Assembly (NCBI RefSeq): GCF_901447495.1 | Contig: NZ_CABDWS010000016.1 | Span: 1-49,254, forward strand | Length of the DNA: 49,254 nt | Reading direction: 5' to 3' | Origin: Haloimpatiens lingqiaonensis | Lineage (GTDB): Bacteria; Bacillota; Clostridia; Clostridiales; Clostridiaceae | Part shown: piece by piece, positions 42,744 through 49,254 of the stretch | Numbering within the stretch: position 1 is the stretch's first letter | How the letters are laid out: the number at the start of each line of letters is the position of its first letter | The notes under the pieces: model-generated | Seen by the model: the letters and a program-made list of their open reading frames with translations, nothing else | What the model was told of the DNA's origin: nothing | Database searches by the model: none | Translations under genes and position numbers: made by a program

Positions 42744-43165
42744 TTAATCACCTTCTTAAAATTCTCTATTAAAATTAAATACTATAATGAATACATTGGG
42801 TATTGGCAGAATACCTTTAATAATTATATCAGAAATTTTGGATAATATAAAATACTATAGTTAATAGGTAAAATTAGATTGTTAAATAATAAACTTACGG
42901 GATAACTGCATATAAATCAATTTGTAAAGGAATATTTTAACTTGCAAAAACCCTGTTAAAAATAATATAATTAATATAGTCTAAATATAATACTGTTAAA
43001 ATAGGGAAAATGTATAAAAATGTAATTATATAAAATAATATTACTAGTACTATTGACAGAGAATATAATAAGAGAATAGTATTAAATTATTGCATAAATT
43101 ATGTAGTTATACAAATACTTTAATAAGAGAGTATAAGATAAACTCAGTAGTAGGGAGGTGTAAAG
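42744..43165. other. Divergent intergenic region before rex
   Basis: It is AT-rich with no gene. A weak Rex-like site (TTGTTAAATAATAAACTT, 42879-42896) matches one good half of the consensus only. Promoters for the ABC-F and rex genes are expected but ambiguous. GGGAGGTG precedes the rex ATG. Confidence 0.35.
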
Positions 43166-43807
43166 ATGGATAAGAAAAAGAATATATCTATGGCGGTAAT
43201 TAAAAGACTACCTAAATATCATAGATATTTGAGAGAACTTATGGAAAATGATATAGATAGAATATCCTCAAAAGAACTTAGTGAAAAAATTGGATTTACC
43301 GCGTCCCAAATAAGACAAGATTTAAATAATTTTGGGGATTTCGGTCAACAGGGTTATGGGTATAATGTAAAAGAACTTTACAATGAAATCAGTGCTATTT
43401 TAGGATTAACTAAAATTTACAAAACTGTAATAATAGGTGCAGGAAATATAGGGCAAGCTATTGCAAATTATACTTATTTTGATAAAGTAGGTTTTAGTGT
43501 ACAGGGAATGTTCGATATAAATCCTAAAATAATAGGATTAAAAATAAATGATGTAGAAGTTTTAGATATTGATTTTTTAGATGATTTTTTGAGAAAAGAC
43601 AATATTGATATAGGGATAATATGTGTACCTAAAAATAGTGCTCAAAAGGTTTGTGATATGTTAATTAGGAACAAAGTGAAAGGTATATGGAATTTTGCTC
43701 CTGTGGATTTGCAAATACCTGAAGATGCACAAATAGTAGTAGAAAATGTTCATTTAAGTGAAAGTTTACTTACTCTTAGTTGTTTGATGAATGATGATAT
43801 AAATTAA
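43166..43807 (+). CDS. rex: Redox-sensing repressor Rex
   Basis: Rex represses fermentation genes when NAD+ is high and releases DNA when NADH rises. The 213-residue product has an N-terminal winged helix (LPKYHRYLRELMENDIDRISS, FTASQIRQDLNNFGDFGQQG) and a Rossmann domain with VIIGAGNIGQAIANY near residue 92. It lies just before the crt-bcd-etfBA-hbd cluster, the classic clostridial order. A strong candidate Rex operator is at 43938-43955. Confidence 0.97.
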   Translation: MDKKKNISMAVIKRLPKYHRYLRELMENDIDRISSKELSEKIGFTASQIRQDLNNFGDFGQQGYGYNVKELYNEISAILGLTKIYKTVIIGAGNIGQAIANYTYFDKVGFSVQGMFDINPKIIGLKINDVEVLDIDFLDDFLRKDNIDIGIICVPKNSAQKVCDMLIRNKVKGIWNFAPVDLQIPEDAQIVVENVHLSESLLTLSCLMNDDIN

Positions 43808-43898
43808 TATTTAAATTTTAAAAATAGTTAAGTAATATATAAATAACCAAAAAATGTTTATTTGTATTGAATTTACAGGGTTATAGGTATATAATAAA

Positions 43899-43930
43899 AA
43901 TAATTGAAGCTATCTTCAATTATTTTTTTA
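43899..43930 (+). terminator. Terminator after rex
   Basis: AATTGAAG/CTTCAATT-type stem (about 43902-43921) with a short loop is followed by TTATTTTTTTA. Confidence 0.8.
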
Positions 43931-43937
43931 TATAATA

Positions 43938-43955
43938 TTGTTAATTAAATAACAA
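43938..43955. promoter_or_regulatory. Rex operator upstream of the butyrate genes
   Basis: TTGTTAATTAAATAACAA matches the Rex consensus TTGTTAA-N4-TTAACAA with a single mismatch. It lies just after the rex terminator and about 305 bp before the crt start. Confidence 0.75.
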
Positions 43956-44260
43956 TCAAAAATATATTAACTAAAATAGATATACAACTAATTATATTAA
44001 CTCAACTTTGGGATATATGGGTCAGCGGGCTTGCCAGTTCTTTAAGTAAGATTTCTTGCTATCACAAATTAATTATAAAAAACTCCTTGAGTTTTATCCT
44101 TCACTCTTACTTATTACTCCTTACCTCTTACTTACTTACTTAATATTATAACTGCGAAAGTTAAGTTATATTGAAAAACATAATTAAGTTCAAAAACATA
44201 TAATAATATACTATATATTTTTCTGAAAAATATGTTAATATAGATATGGGGAGGAGTAAT
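43956..44260 (+). repeat. crt leader region interrupted by a dispersed repeat
   Basis: Between the Rex box and crt there is a copy of the repeat core AAAACTCCTTGAGTTTTATC (44079-44100 region), followed by TTACTTATTACTCCTTACC units to about 44141. AT-rich DNA with TATAAT-like boxes near 44210 follows. GGGGAGG (44249-44255) serves the crt ATG. Confidence 0.6.
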
Positions 44261-45040
44261 ATGGAACTTAAAAATGTTGTTTTAGAAAAGAGAGAAAATA
44301 TAGGGATAATTACTATGAATAGGCCTAGTGTTTTAAATGCTATAAATACTGAAACTCTACTGGATCTTCAAAAGGTTATAAGTTGTGTTGAAAAAGATGA
44401 TGATATATATGTGCTTATAATAACTGGAGCAGGAAAAGCTTTTGTAGCTGGAGCAGATATTAATGAAATGAAGGATATGACAACCATTGAAGGAAGAAAA
44501 TTTAGTATTCTTGGAAATGAAATTTTTAGAAAATTAGAAATATTAGAAAAGCCAGTTATAGCTGCGGTAAACGGTTTCGCCATAGGTGGAGGGTGTGAAC
44601 TCTCAATGGCATGTGATATTAGAATATCATCTAGTAAAGCTAAATTTGCTCAATCAGAAGTAGCCCTAGGTATAACACCTGGATTTGGTGGAACTCAAAG
44701 GCTTGCTAGATATATAGGACTAGGCAAGGCAAAGGAATTGATGTTTACAGGTAGATTTTTTAGTGCAGAAGAGGCACTGCATATGGGACTTGTAAATGCA
44801 GTATATGAGCCAGAAGAGCTAATGGATGAGGCTATAAAATTGGCTGAGTCTATAGCTAAAAATGCACCAATTGCAGTTAAGCTATGTAAGGAAGCTATAA
44901 ACAGAGGTATGCAGATGGACATGGATACTGCTATAAAGTATGAATCAGAAATATTTGGGGAATGTTTTTCAACAGAAGATCAAAAGGAAGGTATGAATGC
45001 TTTTGTTGAAAAAAGAAATAAAAATTTTAAGAACAAATAA
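44261..45040 (+). CDS. crt: Crotonase / 3-hydroxybutyryl-CoA dehydratase
   Basis: The 259-residue enzyme dehydrates 3-hydroxybutyryl-CoA to crotonyl-CoA in butyrate formation. The oxyanion-hole segments GAGKAFVAGADINEM (near residue 54) and GFAIGGGCELSMACDIR (near 104) are clear, and the catalytic Glu region AQSEVALGITPGFGGTQ is intact. The ATG at 44261 has GGGGAGG upstream, so the reading from 44246 is rejected. It leads the bcd-etfB-etfA genes. Confidence 0.95.
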   Translation: MELKNVVLEKRENIGIITMNRPSVLNAINTETLLDLQKVISCVEKDDDIYVLIITGAGKAFVAGADINEMKDMTTIEGRKFSILGNEIFRKLEILEKPVIAAVNGFAIGGGCELSMACDIRISSSKAKFAQSEVALGITPGFGGTQRLARYIGLGKAKELMFTGRFFSAEEALHMGLVNAVYEPEELMDEAIKLAESIAKNAPIAVKLCKEAINRGMQMDMDTAIKYESEIFGECFSTEDQKEGMNAFVEKRNKNFKNK

Positions 45041-45079
45041 TAAAAAACAAAAAACAAAATAAATAAGGGGGTAAAATAA

Positions 45080-46219
45080 ATGAATTTTGCATTGACAAAA
45101 GAACAGGAATTGGTAAGGCAAATGGTAAGAGAATTCGCTGAAAATGAAGTTAAGCCATTAGCAGCAGAAATCGACGAAACAGAAGAGTTTCCTATGGAAA
45201 ATGTAAAGAAAATGGGGAAATACAAAATGATGGGGATACCATTTGCCAAGGAATACGGAGGAGCAGGTGGAGATACCTTATCTTATATAATAGCTGTAGA
45301 AGAACTTTCTAAAGTTTGCGCTTCTACAGGTGTTATCCTTTCAGCTCACACATCTTTATGCGCTTCCTTGATAGAACAATTTGGTACAGAAGAACAAAAA
45401 CAAAAATATTTAATACCTCTTGCTAAAGGGGAAAAAATAGGTGCCTTTGGACTTACAGAACCTAATGCAGGTACAGATGCAGCAGGACAACAAACTGTAG
45501 CGGTGGATATGGGTGACCATTATTTAGTTAATGGGTCAAAAATATTCATAACTAATGGTGGAGTGGCAGATGTTTTTTGTATATTTGCTATGACAGACAA
45601 GAGCAAAGGAACTAGGGGGATATCTTGCCTAATAATAGAAAAAGGATATAAAGGATTTTCCATAGGAAAACTTGAAAATAAAATGGGTATAAGAGCATCT
45701 TCAACTACTGAACTTATATTTGAAGATTGCATTGTTCCGAAGGAAAATTTAGTTGGAAAAGAAGGCAAGGGTTTCTCTATAGCCATGAAAACTCTAGATG
45801 GAGGAAGAATAGGTATTGCAGCGCAGGCTCTTGGAATAGCAGAAGGTGCATTTGAAGAGGCTGTTAAATATACAAAAGAAAGAAAGCAATTTGGAAGAAG
45901 TATATCTTCATTCCAAGGATTACAATGGATGATAGCAGATATGGATACAAAGATTGAAGCTGCTAAATTGCTAGTTTATAATGCTGCATGGAAAAAGGAT
46001 AATGGAATGCCATATAGTGTAGATGCTGCAAGGGCAAAATTATATGCTGCTGAAGTGGCTATGGAAGTTACTACAAAGGCTGTTCAACTATTTGGAGGCT
46101 ATGGATATACTAAGGAATATCCAATGGAAAGAATGATGAGAGATGCCAAGATAACTGAGATATATGAAGGAACTTCAGAGGTTCAAAGAATGGTTATAGC
46201 AGGCAGTGTATTAAGATAG
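45080..46219 (+). CDS. bcd: Butyryl-CoA dehydrogenase
   Basis: The 379-residue flavoprotein reduces crotonyl-CoA to butyryl-CoA. With EtfAB it forms the electron-bifurcating complex that also reduces ferredoxin. Motifs are GAFGLTEPNAGTDAAGQQT, ITNGGVADVF, KMGIRASSTTEL, and the catalytic Glu in IYEGTSEVQRMVIAG near the C-terminus. It sits 39 nt after crt with AAGGGGG upstream, and etfB starts 12 nt after its stop. Confidence 0.96.
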   Translation: MNFALTKEQELVRQMVREFAENEVKPLAAEIDETEEFPMENVKKMGKYKMMGIPFAKEYGGAGGDTLSYIIAVEELSKVCASTGVILSAHTSLCASLIEQFGTEEQKQKYLIPLAKGEKIGAFGLTEPNAGTDAAGQQTVAVDMGDHYLVNGSKIFITNGGVADVFCIFAMTDKSKGTRGISCLIIEKGYKGFSIGKLENKMGIRASSTTELIFEDCIVPKENLVGKEGKGFSIAMKTLDGGRIGIAAQALGIAEGAFEEAVKYTKERKQFGRSISSFQGLQWMIADMDTKIEAAKLLVYNAAWKKDNGMPYSVDAARAKLYAAEVAMEVTTKAVQLFGGYGYTKEYPMERMMRDAKITEIYEGTSEVQRMVIAGSVLR

Positions 46220-46231
46220 GGGGGCATTGAG

Positions 46232-47011
46232 ATGAATATTGTTGTTTGTTTAAAGCAGGTACCAGATACAAATGAAGTTAAAATAGATCCTAAAACTGGA
46301 ACACTTATAAGAGAGGGAGTTCCATCCATAATAAATCCAGATGACAAAAATGCTTTAGAAGAAGCTTTAAATTTAAAAGATGCAGTAGGTGCTAAAGTCA
46401 CTGTTATAAGTATGGGACCACCACAAGCTGAAAAAGCTTTAAGAGAAGCTTTGGCTATGGGAGCAGATGAGGCTATACTGATATCAGACAGGGCTTTTGC
46501 AGGAGCAGATACATTAGCTACTTCACGTGCATTAGCAGGGGCATTAAAAAAATTAGATTATGATATAGTATTTGCTGGAAGACAAGCTATTGATGGAGAT
46601 ACAGCTCAAGTTGGTCCTGAAATAGCAGAGCATTTAGATCTTCCACAAATAACATATGTTGAAAAAATAGAAGTAAATGGAGAAGAGTTAAAAGTAAGAA
46701 GGGCTTTAGAAGATGGTTATGAAACTATAAAAGTTAAAATGCCTGTGCTTTTAACAGCTATAAAAGAATTAAATCATCCAAGATATATGAATATAGAAAA
46801 TATATTTGGGGTTTTTGATAAAGAAATAAAACTATGGAATGCAGATTATATAGAAGTAGATAAATCCCTTCTAGGACTATCAGGTTCACCAACAAAGGTT
46901 AAGAAGTCAGCTACTAAGGAGACAAAGGGAGCGGGTGAAGTAGTTAACTTACCACCAAAGGAAGCTGCTGCTTATGCCATTGGAAAATTAAAAGAGAAAC
47001 ACTACATTTAA
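46232..47011 (+). CDS. etfB: Electron transfer flavoprotein beta subunit
   Basis: The 259-residue EtfB pairs with EtfA and Bcd for NADH-dependent crotonyl-CoA reduction with ferredoxin reduction. It has KQVPDTNEVKIDPKTGTL at about residue 8, DKNALEEAL, AGRQAIDGDTAQVGPEIAEHL near 125, and the C-terminal KPPKEAA-like segment (NLPPKEAAAYAI). GGGGGGCATTGAG precedes the ATG. Confidence 0.96.
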   Translation: MNIVVCLKQVPDTNEVKIDPKTGTLIREGVPSIINPDDKNALEEALNLKDAVGAKVTVISMGPPQAEKALREALAMGADEAILISDRAFAGADTLATSRALAGALKKLDYDIVFAGRQAIDGDTAQVGPEIAEHLDLPQITYVEKIEVNGEELKVRRALEDGYETIKVKMPVLLTAIKELNHPRYMNIENIFGVFDKEIKLWNADYIEVDKSLLGLSGSPTKVKKSATKETKGAGEVVNLPPKEAAAYAIGKLKEKHYI

Positions 47012-47030
47012 GGAGTTGGAGGGATTATAA

Positions 47031-48032
47031 ATGAACATAGCAGATTATAAAGGTGTTTGGGTTTTTGCGGAACAAAGAGATGGAAAGATACAAAAGGTTG
47101 CATTAGAACTATTAGGAAAAGGTAGAGATATTGCAGATAAACTAGGGGTAGAATTAACCGCGTTATTGTTAGGTGAAAATACGGATTCTATGGCGAAAGA
47201 TTTAGCTAGTCATGGTGCTGATAAGGTTTTAGTAGTGGATAACCCATTATTAAAGAACTATACTACTGATGGATATACAAAGGTTATATGTGATTTAGTA
47301 AGGGAAAGAAAACCAGAAATATTATTTATAGGAGCAAGTTATATAGGAAGAGATTTAGGACCAAGAGTTGCAGCAAGATTAGAAACAGGACTTACTGCAG
47401 ATTGTACAGCTTTGGATATAGATAAAGAAAACAACAATCTTTTAATGACAAGACCAGCTTTTGGTGGAAACTTAATGGCTACAATAGTATGTGGAGATCA
47501 TAGACCACAGATGGCTACTGTAAGACCAGGAGTTTTTGAAAAATTACCAGAGGATGAAGATAGTAAATGTAAAATAGAAAAGGCTACTGTTCAATTGGAA
47601 GAAAGCCATATTAGAACAAAAGTAGAGGAAGTAGTTAAGCTTGCTAAGGAAACTGTAGATATAGGAGAGGCACAAATCATTGTATCTGGTGGTAGAGGTG
47701 TAGGTGCAGGAGAAAACTTTAAGTTATTAAAGGAGCTAGCAGATGCATTAGGTGGAGAAGTTGGTGGCTCAAGAGCTGCAGTAGAAAGTGGCTGGGTAGA
47801 TAAAGCTGTTCAAGTAGGTCAAACAGGAAAAACTGTAAGACCAAAGGTATATATTGCTTGTGGTATTTCAGGAGCTATACAGCATTTAGCTGGAATGCAG
47901 GACAGTGATTTTATAATAGCTATAAATAAGGATGGAGATGCTCCAATTATGAAAGTAGCTGATATTGGAATAGTAGGAGACTTAAACAAAGTCATACCAG
48001 AAATGATAGCTAAGGCTAAAGAAATAATTTAA
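47031..48032 (+). CDS. etfA: Electron transfer flavoprotein alpha subunit
   Basis: The 333-residue EtfA has the N-terminal adenine-nucleotide-like domain and the C-terminal FAD-binding signature from about residue 218 (SGGRGVGAGENFKLLKELA, GSRAAVESGWV, QVGQTGKTVRPKVYIACG, GAIQHLAGM). It follows etfB by 19 nt. A 177-nt gap with a hairpin separates it from hbd. Confidence 0.96.
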   Translation: MNIADYKGVWVFAEQRDGKIQKVALELLGKGRDIADKLGVELTALLLGENTDSMAKDLASHGADKVLVVDNPLLKNYTTDGYTKVICDLVRERKPEILFIGASYIGRDLGPRVAARLETGLTADCTALDIDKENNNLLMTRPAFGGNLMATIVCGDHRPQMATVRPGVFEKLPEDEDSKCKIEKATVQLEESHIRTKVEEVVKLAKETVDIGEAQIIVSGGRGVGAGENFKLLKELADALGGEVGGSRAAVESGWVDKAVQVGQTGKTVRPKVYIACGISGAIQHLAGMQDSDFIIAINKDGDAPIMKVADIGIVGDLNKVIPEMIAKAKEII

Positions 48033-48117
48033 AAAGACTGATAATTTGAAATAATATAAAATTTCATCCAATGGTTATTTGACGTAATGAAAACTTGTTA
48101 TATATGGATATGTGAAT

Positions 48118-48155
48118 AGTTTGCTCTAAGGTTGTATTAATATTAGGGCAAATTA
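48118..48155 (+). other. Hairpin between etfA and hbd
   Basis: ATAGTTTGCTCTAA pairs with TTAGGGCAAATTAT (one mismatch or wobble) around a TAT-rich loop. There is no clear T tract, so it is more likely an mRNA processing or stability element than a full terminator. Confidence 0.5.
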
Positions 48156-48209
48156 TTCTATATAATAAAAATTATTTTGGGGTGTTAATATTAAAGGAGG
48201 GCGTAAAAT

Positions 48210-49055
48210 ATGAAAATATGTGTACTTGGTGCTGGTACTATGGGTTCTGGAATAGTACAGGCTTTTGCCATGAATGGTCATGAGGTTTTAGTAAGAGATA
48301 TAAAGGATGAGTTTGTTGATAGAGGACTACAAAACATAAATAAAAACTTATCTAAATTAGTTCAAAAGGGAAAAATGGACGAGTCAACTAAAGAAGAAAT
48401 ACTTACAAGAATATCAGGAACTACAGACTTGGGTTTAGCTGAAGATTGTGATTTAGTTGTAGAAGCAGCCATAGAAAATATGGAAATAAAGAAAAAAATA
48501 TTTGCTGAATTAGATGGAATATGTAAAGAAGATACAATATTAGCTTCTAATACTTCATCTCTTTCCATAACTGAAATAGCTTCTGCTACAAAAAGACCAG
48601 ATAAAGTAATAGGAATGCACTTCTTTAATCCTGCTCCTATTATGAAGTTAGTAGAAGTAATAAGGGGTATGGCTACATCTCAAGAGACTTTTGAAAAAAT
48701 TAAGGATTTAGCTATAAATATAGGCAAAGAACCTGTAGAAGTGGCAGAAGCACCAGGATTTGTGGTAAATAGAATACTTATACCAATGATTAATGAAGCT
48801 ATAGGAATATACGCTGAAGGTGTAGCTTCAGTTGAAGATATAGATAAGGCTATGAAATACGGCGCAAATCATCCAATGGGACCTCTAGCTTTAGGGGATC
48901 TTATAGGTCTTGATGTATGTCTTGCTATAATGGATGTTTTATATAGTGAGACAGGAGACACAAAATACAGAGCCCATTCATTACTTAGAAAATATGTTAG
49001 AGCTGGATGGCTTGGAAGAAAAACATCAAAAGGATTTTATGACTACTCTAAATAA
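48210..49055 (+). CDS. hbd: 3-hydroxybutyryl-CoA dehydrogenase
   Basis: The 281-residue enzyme reduces acetoacetyl-CoA to 3-hydroxybutyryl-CoA. It has the NAD-binding [16 protein letters not shown] at the start, the catalytic His in [16 protein letters not shown] near residue 137, [17 protein letters not shown], and the C-terminal [18 protein letters not shown]. Thiolase, the first enzyme of the pathway, is not in the window. AAAGGAGGGCG precedes the ATG. Confidence 0.97.
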   Translation: MKICVLGAGTMGSGIVQAFAMNGHEVLVRDIKDEFVDRGLQNINKNLSKLVQKGKMDESTKEEILTRISGTTDLGLAEDCDLVVEAAIENMEIKKKIFAELDGICKEDTILASNTSSLSITEIASATKRPDKVIGMHFFNPAPIMKLVEVIRGMATSQETFEKIKDLAINIGKEPVEVAEAPGFVVNRILIPMINEAIGIYAEGVASVEDIDKAMKYGANHPMGPLALGDLIGLDVCLAIMDVLYSETGDTKYRAHSLLRKYVRAGWLGRKTSKGFYDYSK

Positions 49056-49082
49056 GAAAATTATGACGTTGTCACAATTTTC

Positions 49083-49160
49083 AGTGGGCTAGTGTGCAAG
49101 TGTGCTAGAGGGCTAAAATTAGTGTGCTAGTGTGCTAGAGGACCAGAGGGCTAGAGAAGG
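49083..49160. repeat. Imperfect short tandem repeats
   Basis: Units such as CTAGTGTGC, AGTGTGCTAGAGG and GAGGGCTAGAG are repeated with changes after hbd. There is no coding potential. Confidence 0.6.
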
Positions 49161-49162
49161 AT

Positions 49163-49254
49163 AATTTTTCTTCATTTCATTACGAAAAATTTTAGAATGT
49201 AAAAAAGAAAGATAACATAATTTGACAACGCGAAATTATGTTATCTTTCTTTTT
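49163..49254. repeat. 29-nt palindromic repeat plus terminator hairpin, copy D
   Basis: 49163-49191 differs from copy A (31204-31232) at one position. It is followed by the same TAGAATGTAAAAAAGA and a strong stem (GATAACATAATTT with AAATTATGTTATC) with a T run at the window edge. It probably terminates the hbd transcript. Confidence 0.8.

Noticed and set aside
42879-42896. Possible Rex autoregulatory site before rex
   Set aside because: Only the left half matches the consensus; the right half has about four of seven positions. In AT-rich DNA this is expected by chance.

Overview
The window looks like chromosome of a low-GC anaerobic Clostridium, probably close to C. botulinum group I / C. 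sporogenes. The reasons are very AT-rich intergenic DNA, strong GGAGG ribosome sites, a crt-bcd-etfBA-hbd butyrate cluster next to rex, and a glycyl-radical choline locus. The species is inferred from general resemblance only.

Layout: (1) 1-4.8 kb. The left edge cuts a minus-strand gene, possibly a transposase. It is followed by the riboflavin ECF component ribU, a minus-strand tsaE-tsaB-rimI operon, an orphan lipoprotein and a CBS-ACT protein. (2) 5.1-23.8 kb. A complete choline-utilisation microcompartment locus of the GRM1 type, with cutC of about 847 codons. It holds an iron alcohol dehydrogenase, a MerR regulator, two tandem transporter plus small-protein modules, four canonical BMC-H shell genes (one with a long acidic tail), two permuted BMC genes, a EutN-type pentamer, two aldehyde-dehydrogenase homologues, cutC, cutD, and PduL-, EutP-, EutT-, EutJ- and EutQ-like genes. 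The proposed flow is: choline import; CutC cleavage to trimethylamine and acetaldehyde; then acetaldehyde to acetyl-CoA (ALDH) and acetyl-phosphate (PduL), with ethanol formation recycling NADH. Two promoters with 20-bp spacers carry a shared CCCC/GGG dyad and probably answer to the MerR protein. (3) 24-31 kb. tRNA-Trp, lipoate ligase and lipoyl synthase, an FAD oxidoreductase, a RusA-like nuclease, tsaD and an MFS transporter. (4) 31-36.6 kb. A minus-strand B12 uptake operon (btuF-btuC-btuD) behind a cobalamin riboswitch, followed by an AI-2E-family permease. (5) 36.6-43.8 kb. A TetR regulator, a sodium symporter, a PHP hydrolase, an ABC-F ATPase and rex. (6) 43.9-49.3 kb. crt-bcd-etfB-etfA-hbd, with a likely Rex operator about 300 bp upstream of crt.

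The most notable observations are these. The first aldehyde-dehydrogenase homologue of the BMC locus (11522-13012) has lost both the catalytic Cys (Ser251) and the oxyanion-hole Asn (Ser120), while its paralogue keeps both, so it looks like a pseudoenzyme built into the locus. A transporter/88-residue-protein pair is duplicated, and the small protein is far better conserved than its transporter. A shell protein carries a GTCPQ pore-like motif resembling the iron-sulfur GrpU proteins. A B12 adenosyltransferase-like protein sits in a B12-independent pathway. Several families of dispersed palindromic repeats occupy the intergenic spaces, including one hairpin of about 235 nt.
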